Positions 24,676 to 32,942 of a stretch of 64,000 bases of DNA are shown here, one piece after another. A program made the translations under genes and the position numbers. This DNA is from CAZQQU01 sp964595625. Lineage in GTDB: Bacteria; Bacteroidota; Bacteroidia; Flavobacteriales; Flavobacteriaceae. The stretch is from contig CAZQQU010000002.1 in the NCBI GenBank assembly GCA_964595625.1, positions 248,001 to 312,000 of the forward strand, read 5' to 3'. The first letter of the stretch is position 1, and each line of letters starts with the position of its first letter. The notes under the pieces were generated by a model that saw nothing but the letters and a program-made list of their open reading frames with translations, had not been told where the DNA came from and did not search any database.

Positions 24676-25374
24676 ATGTATAAGGAAGTGGTCATAATGT
24701 CTTACGAAAAAGCAGAGCGAGAAATACCAGGAAGCGTTTCTAGAACGGCTATTTTGACTTATTTGTCCGAAACTATTTTACTTAACTATAAATTTCAGGT
24801 TAGTGAAAGGACTTTACGCAATCTCTACCAGGAGAGTTTGCAAACCAATACCGACATCCGAATCAGTTCTGACTTGTTACAAAAATTGTGTCTGTACTTG
24901 GGTTATGATTCTTATCAGGAATTTTTATCGGCTCACTTTCCTACCTCCCAACCTTCTTTTTGGGTAAGAAATAAAAAGACTTGGGGGTTGGCTCTGGTAG
25001 TGGCGGGGTTATTACTAACGGTTAATTTTATTAGTTTTTTATCCGAATATGCTTCTCCCTGCGCGAATCAAAAAATGGCACTGCAGTGGCAGGACTCTCT
25101 CTATATATTGGTACCAGTTGATCTGAATAAAATAAAAACGGGTGCTCAAAAACCCTGCGATGAAAATTTACTCACGGGTTTTCGAAAAGTTAATCCCGAT
25201 GCCAGTTATCCTTTTTTTTCTTCTACCAAAAATCCCCTTTTGTTTTATGAAAAAGGCCGTGATGGAACCTACGAATTCTTTACCATGTTGGATTACCATC
25301 CAGAAACCCATCGGCCCTTAAAGCCCATTACTCCTTACATCATAGAAAAATATATTATTAATAAAAAGCAGTAA
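24676..25374 (+). CDS. HTH-like domain plus membrane anchor, unknown function
   Basis: 232 residues (ATG 24676; ATG 24697 also possible). Residues ~20-95 are helical and resemble a DNA-binding-like fold: GSVSRTAILTYLSETILL, SERTLRNLYQESL, ISSDLLQKLCLYLGYDSYQEFL. A basic segment and one membrane helix (TWGLALVVAGLLLTVNFISFL, ~103-123) follow. The outer domain has two cysteines (~129 and ~162) and the pattern FFSSTKNPLLFYEKGRDGTYEFFTMLDYHPETHRPLKPITPYII. Single-pass proteins with such an N-terminal helical domain are frequent in flavobacteria; I do not know their role. It is divergent from the micro-peptide/kinase operon. Confidence 0.72.
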   Translation: MYKEVVIMSYEKAEREIPGSVSRTAILTYLSETILLNYKFQVSERTLRNLYQESLQTNTDIRISSDLLQKLCLYLGYDSYQEFLSAHFPTSQPSFWVRNKKTWGLALVVAGLLLTVNFISFLSEYASPCANQKMALQWQDSLYILVPVDLNKIKTGAQKPCDENLLTGFRKVNPDASYPFFSSTKNPLLFYEKGRDGTYEFFTMLDYHPETHRPLKPITPYIIEKYIINKKQ

Positions 25375-25455
25375 TTTTTTCTAGGTTGGGTTTATAAAAG
25401 ACAATACAGTGATTTTTGGGCCCCGAGTAGATTAACCCCAAATTAACAGATTTTG

Positions 25456-25487
25456 TTGTCTTTATATAAAACAGAGGGCTAACTTTG
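25456..25487 (+). promoter_or_regulatory. Bacteroidetes-type promoter for the MFS gene
   Basis: TTG (25456-25458), 21-base spacer, TAACTTTG (25480-25487). It predicts a start about 12 bases before the ATG at 25506. Confidence 0.55.
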
Positions 25488-25505
25488 CATTTTTGTATAA
25501 AAAGG

Positions 25506-26678
25506 ATGGGGAAAAGAGAAAAAATTTGGTCAAAAAACTTTATAACCGCTTGTATAGCACATTTCTTAACGGCTTGTGCCTTTAATTTATTGATGCCTGC
25601 CATCCCTTTGTATCTGTTTGAAGAATTGGGAGTCGAAGCCTCTCAAATGGGTATTGTTTTGTCTTCCTATGCCATAGCGTTGCTTTTTATTCGTCCATTT
25701 AGTGGTTTTTTAGTAGATGTTTATGCCCGAAAACCCCTTTATATAGTTGGTTTAAGTCTGTTTATAGCTGTTTTTGTGGGATATTATTTTGCGGTGACCG
25801 TGACCTTTTTAATTATCCTTCGATTTGTTCATGGTCTATTTTGGGGATTGTCTACGGTATCAGCCAATACGGTAGCAATTGATATCATTCCAGAATCCAG
25901 AAGAGCCGAAGGGGTGGGTTATTTTGGGGTAAATACCAATGTAGCCATGGCGATAGCTCCTTTTGTAGCAGTACATATTTATGAGAATCATGGCTTTGAT
26001 TTTTTAATTAGCTGTGCTTTAATAATGGGAGTGTTGGCGGTGATAGCTGTATTTTTTATTCGGGTTCCTTTGCGGGAAAAATTAGATAAAATACCACCTC
26101 TGTCTTTTGACCGGTTTTTACTGCGAAGCGGCATTCCCATTTTGTGGAATCAGTTGATGATCTCTTTTGGATGGGGAACGTTGATTGCTTTTGCTATTTT
26201 GTATGGAAAAGAAACCGGAGTGGAAAATCCCGGCGTGTTTTTTTTATTTTTAGCAATGGGAATTATTTTATCACGTATTAATTCAGGTAGGTTCGTAGAT
26301 AAAGGATTCTTACACCAAGTCATGGTGGTAGCACTTTTGGCTATTACTTTGGGATTTTTAAGTTTTGCATTGCTACATAATTTGATTGCTTACTGTCTTT
26401 CCTCTTTTGTTATAGGAATTGGTTACGGAACACTTTTTCCAGCTCTTCAAACCTTGTATATCAATATGGCTCCTGGAAATAAAAGAGGGACGGCCAATGC
26501 TACTTATCTAACCGGGTTTGATTTAGGTATTGGATTAGGGATGTTATTAGGTGCTGTTATTGCAGACCGATATGGATTTCAAGGAATGTATTTAATGACT
26601 TCGGGTTTATGTGGCTTGGGGCTCGTTATTTATTGGCTGCATTCTAGAAAAGTGTACGAAAAAAACCGACTGGTATAG
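25506..26678 (+). CDS. MFS transporter
   Basis: 390 residues from ATG 25506 (MGKREKIWSKNF); an earlier in-frame TTG at 25485 overlaps the promoter box. Twelve membrane helices. The loop 2-3 motif appears as GFLVDVYARKPLY, and loop 8-9 as GRFVDKGF. The order NFITACIAHFLTACAFNLLMPAIPLYLFEELGV at the start and RFVHGLFWGLSTVSANTVAIDIIPESRRAEGVGYFG are typical of drug-efflux-like MFS proteins of the YfcJ/arabinose-exporter kind. The substrate is unknown; it stands alone ahead of the ribosomal operon. Confidence 0.88.
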   Translation: MGKREKIWSKNFITACIAHFLTACAFNLLMPAIPLYLFEELGVEASQMGIVLSSYAIALLFIRPFSGFLVDVYARKPLYIVGLSLFIAVFVGYYFAVTVTFLIILRFVHGLFWGLSTVSANTVAIDIIPESRRAEGVGYFGVNTNVAMAIAPFVAVHIYENHGFDFLISCALIMGVLAVIAVFFIRVPLREKLDKIPPLSFDRFLLRSGIPILWNQLMISFGWGTLIAFAILYGKETGVENPGVFFLFLAMGIILSRINSGRFVDKGFLHQVMVVALLAITLGFLSFALLHNLIAYCLSSFVIGIGYGTLFPALQTLYINMAPGNKRGTANATYLTGFDLGIGLGMLLGAVIADRYGFQGMYLMTSGLCGLGLVIYWLHSRKVYEKNRLV

Positions 26679-26703
26679 TTTTCAACAAAAAGAAAAGCAA
26701 ACA

Positions 26704-26734
26704 TTTGGCAGTTCGTAAATTAGCTGTATATTTG
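26704..26734 (+). promoter_or_regulatory. consensus Bacteroidetes promoter of rplU-rpmA
   Basis: TTTG (26704-26707), 19-base spacer, TATATTTG (26727-26734): an exact match to the -33 TTTG / -7 TAnnTTTG layout. Leader about 40 bases to rplU. Confidence 0.75.
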
Positions 26735-26779
26735 CACCCTCAATTTTGATAAAAGTATAATTTAAACAAAAAACACGCT

Positions 26780-27421
26780 ATGTATGCAATTGTAGAGATA
26801 GCAGGGCAGCAGTTTAAAGTTGCTAAAGACCAAAAAGTGTTTGTTCATCGCTTAGCCGGCGAAGAAGGAAGCTCGGTAACTTTTGACCAAGTACTTCTTA
26901 TAGGTAACGATAAGGACATTACTTTAGGCGCCCCGGCTATAGATGGTGCTCAAGTAGAGGCCAAAATTTTAAGACATCTTAAAGGAGATAAGGTAATTGT
27001 ATTTAAAAAGAAAAGAAGAAAAGGGTACCAAAAAAGCAATGGCCACCGTCAACAATTTTCTGAAATTATCATCGAAAGTATATTAGCTAGCGGTGGTAAA
27101 AAATCAGTTGCCAAAGAAACGGTTGCTAAAAAAACTGAGACTAAAAAGTCAACCGCAAAAGTAAAAGCGGATAAATTAACCCTTATTGAGGGTATTGGAC
27201 CCAAAGTACAAGAAATACTAACCGCTCAAGGAATTGAAACTTTTGAGAAATTAGCGGCCACTTCGGTCGAACAACTCAAAACGATTTTAGAAGAACAAGG
27301 CGGTGTGTATTTAGCAATGGATCCTACCACCTGGCCAGAACAAGCTGCTTTAGCTGCGGCTGGTAAAATGGATGAGTTGAAGGCTTGGCAAGAAGATCTC
27401 AAAGGAGGTAGAGAAGAGTAA
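26780..27421 (+). CDS. rplU: 50S ribosomal protein L21 with C-terminal helix-hairpin-helix extension
   Basis: 213 residues, twice the usual ~103. Residues 1-103 are L21 (MYAIVEIAGQQFKVAKDQKVFVHRL; signature FKKKRRKGYQKSNGHRQQF). A Lys/Thr/Ala linker (~104-130) leads to a tail starting LTLIEGIGPKVQEILTAQGIETFEKL, a helix-hairpin-helix with a GIGP turn, then a DPTTWPEQAALA segment. There is no stop or frameshift at the junction, so it is a true fusion. Extended L21 proteins are known in Bacteroidetes; the role of the tail is not known to me. The same type of tail is found on ActC in this window. Confidence 0.93.
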   Translation: MYAIVEIAGQQFKVAKDQKVFVHRLAGEEGSSVTFDQVLLIGNDKDITLGAPAIDGAQVEAKILRHLKGDKVIVFKKKRRKGYQKSNGHRQQFSEIIIESILASGGKKSVAKETVAKKTETKKSTAKVKADKLTLIEGIGPKVQEILTAQGIETFEKLAATSVEQLKTILEEQGGVYLAMDPTTWPEQAALAAAGKMDELKAWQEDLKGGREE

Positions 27422-27451
27422 AAAAAAGTATTAAACTAAAAAATATAGACC

Positions 27452-27712
27452 ATGGCACATAAAAAAGGAGTCGGTAGTTCTAAGAACGGAAGAGAATCAG
27501 AATCGAAACGTTTAGGTGTTAAGATTTTTGGTGGTCAAGCGGCTGTGGCAGGTAATATCATTGTAAGACAACGAGGAACTGCTCACAACCCCGGTGAAAA
27601 CGTGTATGCCGGAAAAGACCATACCCTACACGCTAAAATTGACGGAATCGTACAATTTACAAAGAAAAAAGACAATAAATCGTACGTCTCGGTAATCCCT
27701 TTTGACAACTAA
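27452..27712 (+). CDS. rpmA: 50S ribosomal protein L27
   Basis: 86 residues, standard length. Opens MAHKKGVGSSKNGRESESKRLGVK with the IVRQRGT and PGENVYAGKDHTL blocks of L27. It lies near the peptidyl-transferase centre. No Firmicutes-type cleaved N-terminal extension. 30 bases behind rplU, same transcript. Confidence 0.98.
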   Translation: MAHKKGVGSSKNGRESESKRLGVKIFGGQAAVAGNIIVRQRGTAHNPGENVYAGKDHTLHAKIDGIVQFTKKKDNKSYVSVIPFDN

Positions 27713-27736
27713 TCTTATTGTCAATATCCCTTATTT

Positions 27737-27781
27737 GAAACTGATAGGAGTTTACCCCCCGGGTGAATTTCTATCAGTTTC
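27737..27781. terminator. shared terminator of rpmA and the convergent SPOR gene
   Basis: 11-bp stem gaaactgatag / ctatcagtttc with an inner partly paired loop of C- and G-runs. It overlaps the last 8 bases of the leftward gene and has T-rich flanks. Confidence 0.6.
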
Positions 27782-28160
27782 TTTCTTTTCGTTCGGGTCT
27801 AAATACAAAAGCGTTGGGGAATTGTTTTTGGATTTTTAATAAAGCTCGATCCGCTTCCAATCGTGTCATAAAATTACCCACCCATACTTTGTAGTTGGGG
27901 GTTTCATATTCGATCGTAGCTGTCCACTCGGTATAGTTTTTTCGATAATTCTTGATAATATTTTCGGCTTCTTGTCTTTCTCCGTAATACAATTGAATGG
28001 TAAATCCTTCCTTGATTTTATGATCTAGGTCTAGGTTTGACTTGATTTTTACCAAGTCGCTAATTTTAGCATCTTCAAAAACCTGTACAGTAGCTTTTTG
28101 TCCCAACATGCTTGTCGAGAAAATCACAAAGCTTGTTATGCCAATCAAAAATCGTTTCAT
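27774..28160 (-). CDS. SPOR-domain secreted protein
   Basis: 128 residues from ATG 28160 with a signal peptide (MKRFLIGITSFVIFSTSMLGQ). The mature part is one SPOR domain (FTIQLYYGERQEAENIIKNYRKNY, then YKVWVGNFMTRLEADRALLKIQKQFPNAFVF), the fold that binds denuded glycan strands of peptidoglycan at division sites. It is likely periplasmic. The frame extends to 28202 without a better start. Confidence 0.85.
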   Translation of the reverse strand: MKRFLIGITSFVIFSTSMLGQKATVQVFEDAKISDLVKIKSNLDLDHKIKEGFTIQLYYGERQEAENIIKNYRKNYTEWTATIEYETPNYKVWVGNFMTRLEADRALLKIQKQFPNAFVFRPERKERN

Positions 28161-28342
28161 AGTTATATTTATTTGAAAAAGAGTGTATAAAAATGTAGAC
28201 ACTGAGAGACAAAATTAAATAAATAATTTTTTATCCGAAGGCTTTCTTCCTGTAAACTAAAAAAAGCGGTAAATATTATTTAGAATGGGTATAAATTATT
28301 GTTTATGGAGCTTATTAAATTCCTAAAATAAACATAATATGT

Positions 28343-28350
28343 TACTTTTG
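28343..28350 (+). promoter_or_regulatory. TAnnTTTG box upstream of the act-cox operon
   Basis: TACTTTTG, 100 bases before the actA ATG. No -33 TTTG at the ideal distance. It is the best promoter candidate in the 290-base gap and implies a leader of ~95 bases. Confidence 0.45.
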
Positions 28351-28450
28351 TGCAGTCAAATTTCAGGTGAAGTCCCTAATCCATTTTTAATTAGATGAAT
28401 AGGTATTTTCGATAGAAATTTTGACAGATAACCACACTACATATTTTAGT

Positions 28451-29767
28451 ATGAAAAAGGTGAGATATCCATTTGGACTGCTTAAAATTCTTTCTCTAGC
28501 ACTAATAGCCATGCTATTGGCATTTTCCAATCCTTTATACGCACAGGAAGAGAGTGCTTCTGAGCCTGCCCTTGATTTAGGGGGTGATCCGGCTGTAGGA
28601 AGACAACTTTTTAATGCCAATTGTGCTGCTTGTCACTCGTTAGACCGAAAAGGTGTAGGTCCTGCACTGCGGGATGTTACTAAAAAGTACGAAAGAGAGT
28701 GGCTGCATAAATGGATTAAAAACAGTGCGGCTATGGTGGCTTCCGGAGACGAAAGAGCTGTAAAAGTATTTAACGAATACAACGGTTCGCCTATGCAGGC
28801 GTTTCCCCAACTTTCGGAACAAGATATAGACAATATTTTGGCCTATGCCAGCCAACCTAAATCCGAACCCGTAGTGAATGCTGGGGATGGTGGAGGTGGC
28901 GGTGCCACTTCCCAAACAGGTGGTTTTTCTAACGAATTGGTGTTGGGTCTTTTAGCTGTTGTCTTGTTGATGTTGGTTATCATGCTGTTTTTAGTAAACA
29001 AGGTTTTAAAGAAAATCGCTGAGGCCAACGGGGTTGAATATCCGGAACAAGAAAAGAGAACACCACTGTGGAAAGCCTTTGTTAAAAACCAATTCTTAGT
29101 ATTGGTTTCAACTATCGTCTTGTTGTTGGTGGGAGCGTATTGCGCCTATGGATATTTGATGCAGGTAGGTGTTGATCAAGGTTATGCTCCGGTACAGCCC
29201 ATACATTTTTCCCATAAAATTCACGCTGGCGATAATCAAATTGATTGTAATTTCTGTCACTCTTCTGCACGTGTGAGCAAAACTTCAGGAATTCCCTCTT
29301 TAAACGTATGTATGAGTTGTCATGAGAATATATACGAGTACACCGGTGAAGTAGATGTGGCCAACGGATATAGCAAAGAGTTTTATGATAAAGAGATTGC
29401 GAAATTATACGAAGCTGTAGGTTGGGATCCCAACGAACGAGTGTACACGGGGGTAGAGAAGCCAGTGAAATGGGTTCGAATTCACAACTTGCCTGACTTA
29501 GCGTATTTTAATCACTCCCAACACGTCAATGTAGCTGGTTTGGATTGTCAAACGTGCCACGGTCCGGTACAAGAAATGGAAATAGTAGAGCAATTTGCGC
29601 CACTTACCATGGGATGGTGTGTCGATTGTCACCGTACAACCGATTTAAAATTAAAAGACAACGAATATTACGAAAAGATACATGCCGAACTTTCCAAGAA
29701 ATATGGAGTTGAGAAATTGACGGTGGCTCAGATGGGTGGTTTGGAATGCGGTAAGTGTCACTATTAA
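28451..29767 (+). CDS. actA: alternative complex III subunit ActA, multiheme cytochrome c
   Basis: 438 residues from ATG 28451; signal peptide ending FSNPLYAQ. Six CxxCH heme sites: an N-terminal cytochrome-c-like domain with CAACH, then after two membrane segments (~155-230) CNFCH, CMSCH, CQTCH, CVDCH and a terminal CGKCH. The usual ActA has five hemes, so the N-terminal domain adds one. It passes electrons from the quinol-oxidising module to the oxidase. First gene of the actABCDEF-coxBA cluster. Confidence 0.9.
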   Translation: MKKVRYPFGLLKILSLALIAMLLAFSNPLYAQEESASEPALDLGGDPAVGRQLFNANCAACHSLDRKGVGPALRDVTKKYEREWLHKWIKNSAAMVASGDERAVKVFNEYNGSPMQAFPQLSEQDIDNILAYASQPKSEPVVNAGDGGGGGATSQTGGFSNELVLGLLAVVLLMLVIMLFLVNKVLKKIAEANGVEYPEQEKRTPLWKAFVKNQFLVLVSTIVLLLVGAYCAYGYLMQVGVDQGYAPVQPIHFSHKIHAGDNQIDCNFCHSSARVSKTSGIPSLNVCMSCHENIYEYTGEVDVANGYSKEFYDKEIAKLYEAVGWDPNERVYTGVEKPVKWVRIHNLPDLAYFNHSQHVNVAGLDCQTCHGPVQEMEIVEQFAPLTMGWCVDCHRTTDLKLKDNEYYEKIHAELSKKYGVEKLTVAQMGGLECGKCHY

Positions 29768-29835
29768 TTTTCAGTTTATAATCTCATAATTATAGACTTT
29801 ATTAACCGAGTTAAGATTCATTTAGGATAAAAGAT

Positions 29836-32800
29836 ATGGCATCAAGCAAAAGATACTGGAAAAGTATAGAAGAACTAGATACTACTAGTTCGATTGTTGA
29901 GAAGCTTAAACAAAACGAATTTGTAGAAGAAATTCCTACCGATGAGTTTTTAGGAGATAAAGAAACTCTAAGTAACTCTTCTACTTCTCGACGGGATTTT
30001 TTGAAGTATGTTGGTTTTACAACTGCTGCTGCCACGTTAGCGGCTTGTGAAGGCCCTGTGATTAAATCGATACCCTACGTGGTGCATCCGGATGAGATTG
30101 TTCCCGGAGTAGCTAATTACTATGCGACTACCATTGCCGATGGTTTTGATTTTGCCTCTATTTTAGTAAAGACCCGTGAAGGAAGACCTATTAAAATAGA
30201 AAACAATAAATTGGCTAAGGTAAAAGGTAGCGGTAACGCTCGGGTTCACGCATCTGTCCTTTCACTTTATGATAGCTACCGATTAAAACAACCCTTAATA
30301 AACGGAACGATTGCTTCGTGGGATCAGTTTGATAAAGAAGTAGTTACTAAGTTAACACAATTACAACAAGCTGGTAAAAAAGTAGTACTGCTTACGCAGA
30401 CCTTTGCCAGTCCTTCGACTGATCGACTTATCCAACAATTTATAGAGAAGTACCCTCATGTAGAACATGTGGTTTATGATACGGTTTCTTCCTCAGAAGC
30501 CTTAGATGCTTTTCAGCAAAAATATGGGCAACGAGGATTAGCCGATTACGATTTTTCTGTTGCCGATGTAATTGTTTCTGTCGGAGCAGATTTTCTAGGA
30601 GATTGGCAAGGGGGAGGTTATAGCGCCGGCTATGCACAAAACCGCTCTCCCAAAAATGGGAAAATGTCTAGGCACATACAGTTTGAAGCACTGATGACTC
30701 GTACTGGAGCCATGGCAGATAAACGTATCCCTACCACTCCGTCGGAACAGAAAGAAGTTTTAAAAGCACTTAATGGTGGTTCGGCCAATTTGCCCGAACA
30801 CTTGCGTGAGGCGGTTGCTGCGGTTCGAAGAGAATTACAGAAAGCAGGTAGTAAAGCGGTTGTAGTAACCGGTTTAGCCGATACGGAAGCACAATTACTT
30901 TCGTTAATTATCAACGAAAAAATAGGTAGCCAAGCTATCGATACTGAAAAGCCCAGATTGATACGTCAAGGAAATTCAGCTCAAGTGCTTCAGGTAATCA
31001 ATCAGGTGAAATCTGGAAGTATCGCTGGTTTAATTTCTGTAAATGTAGATCCGTTATACTCGTTTCCAGAGGCAGATGCTTTTGCAGAAAGCTATAAAAA
31101 ATTAGAACTTTCGGTGGCTTTTAGTTTGCGAGAAGATGCTACTGCCTCGGCTTCTCAATATGTTGGCGCTTTGCCTCATTATTTAGAATCCTGGGGTGAT
31201 ACTCAAATTAAAAAAGGAACTTTAGCACTGACGCAACCCACTATCCGTTCTTTGTTTGATACCCGACAATTTCAAGATACATTGTTGAAATGGTTAGAAG
31301 TCGATCAAACCTATTACGACTATATCCGTCAAACTTTAGAGCCGGCTTTAGGAAATTCGTCCTGGAATCAAGTGTTGCATGACGGTTTTGTTGAAACCGA
31401 TTATGAGTTTCAAACTACGACCTCTTCTTCTGTAAGCGAGATTCAAGCACCTGCACTAGCACATACCGAAGGAGCGTATGAGTTAATTTTATATACCAAA
31501 ACAGGAATCGGTGATGGTCAACAAGCCAATAACCCTTGGTTACAAGAGTTACCCGATCCAATTACCCGAACTACTTGGGATAATTATCTGACCATTTCTG
31601 CGCGGGATGCTCAAGAGTTAAACTTAAAGAATTACAATGTAGCCAATGGCGGATTGAATGGTAGTTATGTAAAAATTACTGCCGGAAATATAGTTATAGA
31701 AAAAGTTCCAGTTCTAATCCAACCTGGTCAAGCACCCGGTACGGTAGGATTGGCTTTGGGTTATGGGAAGACCCATTCCATGCAAAAAGAAATGCAAGTA
31801 GGTGTAAACGCCTATAGCTTGTATCAAGCCTTTAAAGATGTTCAGAAAGTAAATATTGAAAAAGTTAAGGGAGACCACGAATTTGCTTGTGTACAGTTGC
31901 ACAATACTATGATGGGTAGAGATATCATCAGAGAGGTTTCTTTAAATGACTTTAACGAAAAAGATAAAAACGACTGGAACCCAATACCCGAAGTGTCTCT
32001 TAATCATGAGATGCTACCTGTTAATATCCCAGAAGTAGATATTTGGGAGCAATTTGACCGTAGTATTGGACACCACTTTAAATTGTCCATCGATCTAAGC
32101 TCTTGTACAGCTTGTGGAGCTTGTGTGATTGCTTGTCATTCAGAAAATAACGTTCCGGTTGTGGGTAAAGACGAAATACGTAAAAGTCGTGATATGCACT
32201 GGCTACGTATTGACCGGTACTACTCTTCGGAAGAAACTATTTTGGACGATTTAGATAAGAAAAACAACATATCAGGCTTGTTTGATTCGCTTTCTAAGTT
32301 TGGAGAACTGGAGACACCTGCCGATAATCCGCAAGTAGCTTTTATGCCGGTCATGTGTCAGCATTGTAACCAAGCACCTTGTGAAACAGTGTGTCCGGTA
32401 GCTGCTACCTCACACGGTCGTCAAGGTCAAAACCACATGGCGTATAACCGTTGTGTTGGTACCCGTTACTGTGCAAACAACTGTCCGTATAAAGTAAGAA
32501 GATTTAACTGGTTCTTATACAACAATAATGACGAGTTTGATTACCATATGAATAATGATTTAGGTAGAATGGTGCTTAATCCCGATGTAACGGTACGTTC
32601 TAGAGGGGTGATGGAAAAATGCTCGTTCTGTATCCAGTCTACTCAAGAAGTTATACTAAGAGCCAAACGCGAAGGAAGAAAAGTAGAAGTAGGAGAATTC
32701 CACAATGCTGTGGCTTGTGCCGCAGCCTGTGATTCGGGGGCGATGGTTTTTGGAGATATCAATGAAGAGAAAGACCCTGTGGTTGCCTTGTCAGAAGATA

Positions 32801-32886
32801 AAAGAACCTATCATTTATTAGAATATGTTGGAACCAAACCCAACGTGTTTTATCAAGTAAAAGTTAGAAATACAGAAGAAGTTTAA
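29836..32886 (+). CDS. actB: alternative complex III subunit ActB (molybdopterin-oxidoreductase-like plus 4Fe-4S)
   Basis: 1016 residues. Twin-arginine motif SRRDFLK at 51-57 after a long N-terminal tail. The middle is a molybdopterin-oxidoreductase-like domain without recognisable Mo-ligand context (ACIII ActB lacks the cofactor). The last ~280 residues are a ferredoxin-like subunit with cysteine clusters CTACGACVIAC, CQHCNQAPCETVC, CVGTRYCANNC and CSFCIQ, expected to bind three 4Fe-4S and one 3Fe-4S cluster. It sits on the periplasmic side. 68 bases behind actA. Confidence 0.93.
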   Translation: MASSKRYWKSIEELDTTSSIVEKLKQNEFVEEIPTDEFLGDKETLSNSSTSRRDFLKYVGFTTAAATLAACEGPVIKSIPYVVHPDEIVPGVANYYATTIADGFDFASILVKTREGRPIKIENNKLAKVKGSGNARVHASVLSLYDSYRLKQPLINGTIASWDQFDKEVVTKLTQLQQAGKKVVLLTQTFASPSTDRLIQQFIEKYPHVEHVVYDTVSSSEALDAFQQKYGQRGLADYDFSVADVIVSVGADFLGDWQGGGYSAGYAQNRSPKNGKMSRHIQFEALMTRTGAMADKRIPTTPSEQKEVLKALNGGSANLPEHLREAVAAVRRELQKAGSKAVVVTGLADTEAQLLSLIINEKIGSQAIDTEKPRLIRQGNSAQVLQVINQVKSGSIAGLISVNVDPLYSFPEADAFAESYKKLELSVAFSLREDATASASQYVGALPHYLESWGDTQIKKGTLALTQPTIRSLFDTRQFQDTLLKWLEVDQTYYDYIRQTLEPALGNSSWNQVLHDGFVETDYEFQTTTSSSVSEIQAPALAHTEGAYELILYTKTGIGDGQQANNPWLQELPDPITRTTWDNYLTISARDAQELNLKNYNVANGGLNGSYVKITAGNIVIEKVPVLIQPGQAPGTVGLALGYGKTHSMQKEMQVGVNAYSLYQAFKDVQKVNIEKVKGDHEFACVQLHNTMMGRDIIREVSLNDFNEKDKNDWNPIPEVSLNHEMLPVNIPEVDIWEQFDRSIGHHFKLSIDLSSCTACGACVIACHSENNVPVVGKDEIRKSRDMHWLRIDRYYSSEETILDDLDKKNNISGLFDSLSKFGELETPADNPQVAFMPVMCQHCNQAPCETVCPVAATSHGRQGQNHMAYNRCVGTRYCANNCPYKVRRFNWFLYNNNDEFDYHMNNDLGRMVLNPDVTVRSRGVMEKCSFCIQSTQEVILRAKREGRKVEVGEFHNAVACAAACDSGAMVFGDINEEKDPVVALSEDKRTYHLLEYVGTKPNVFYQVKVRNTEEV

Positions 32887-32942
32887 AATACACCGTTTCC
32901 ATTGAAATGGTAATTATTATAACGAATAACATTAGTTAAAAT

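Noticed and set aside
26780..27421. L21 fusion as an assembly or frameshift artefact
   Set aside because: The frame is continuous and the tail is protein-like; extended L21 is known in Bacteroidetes.
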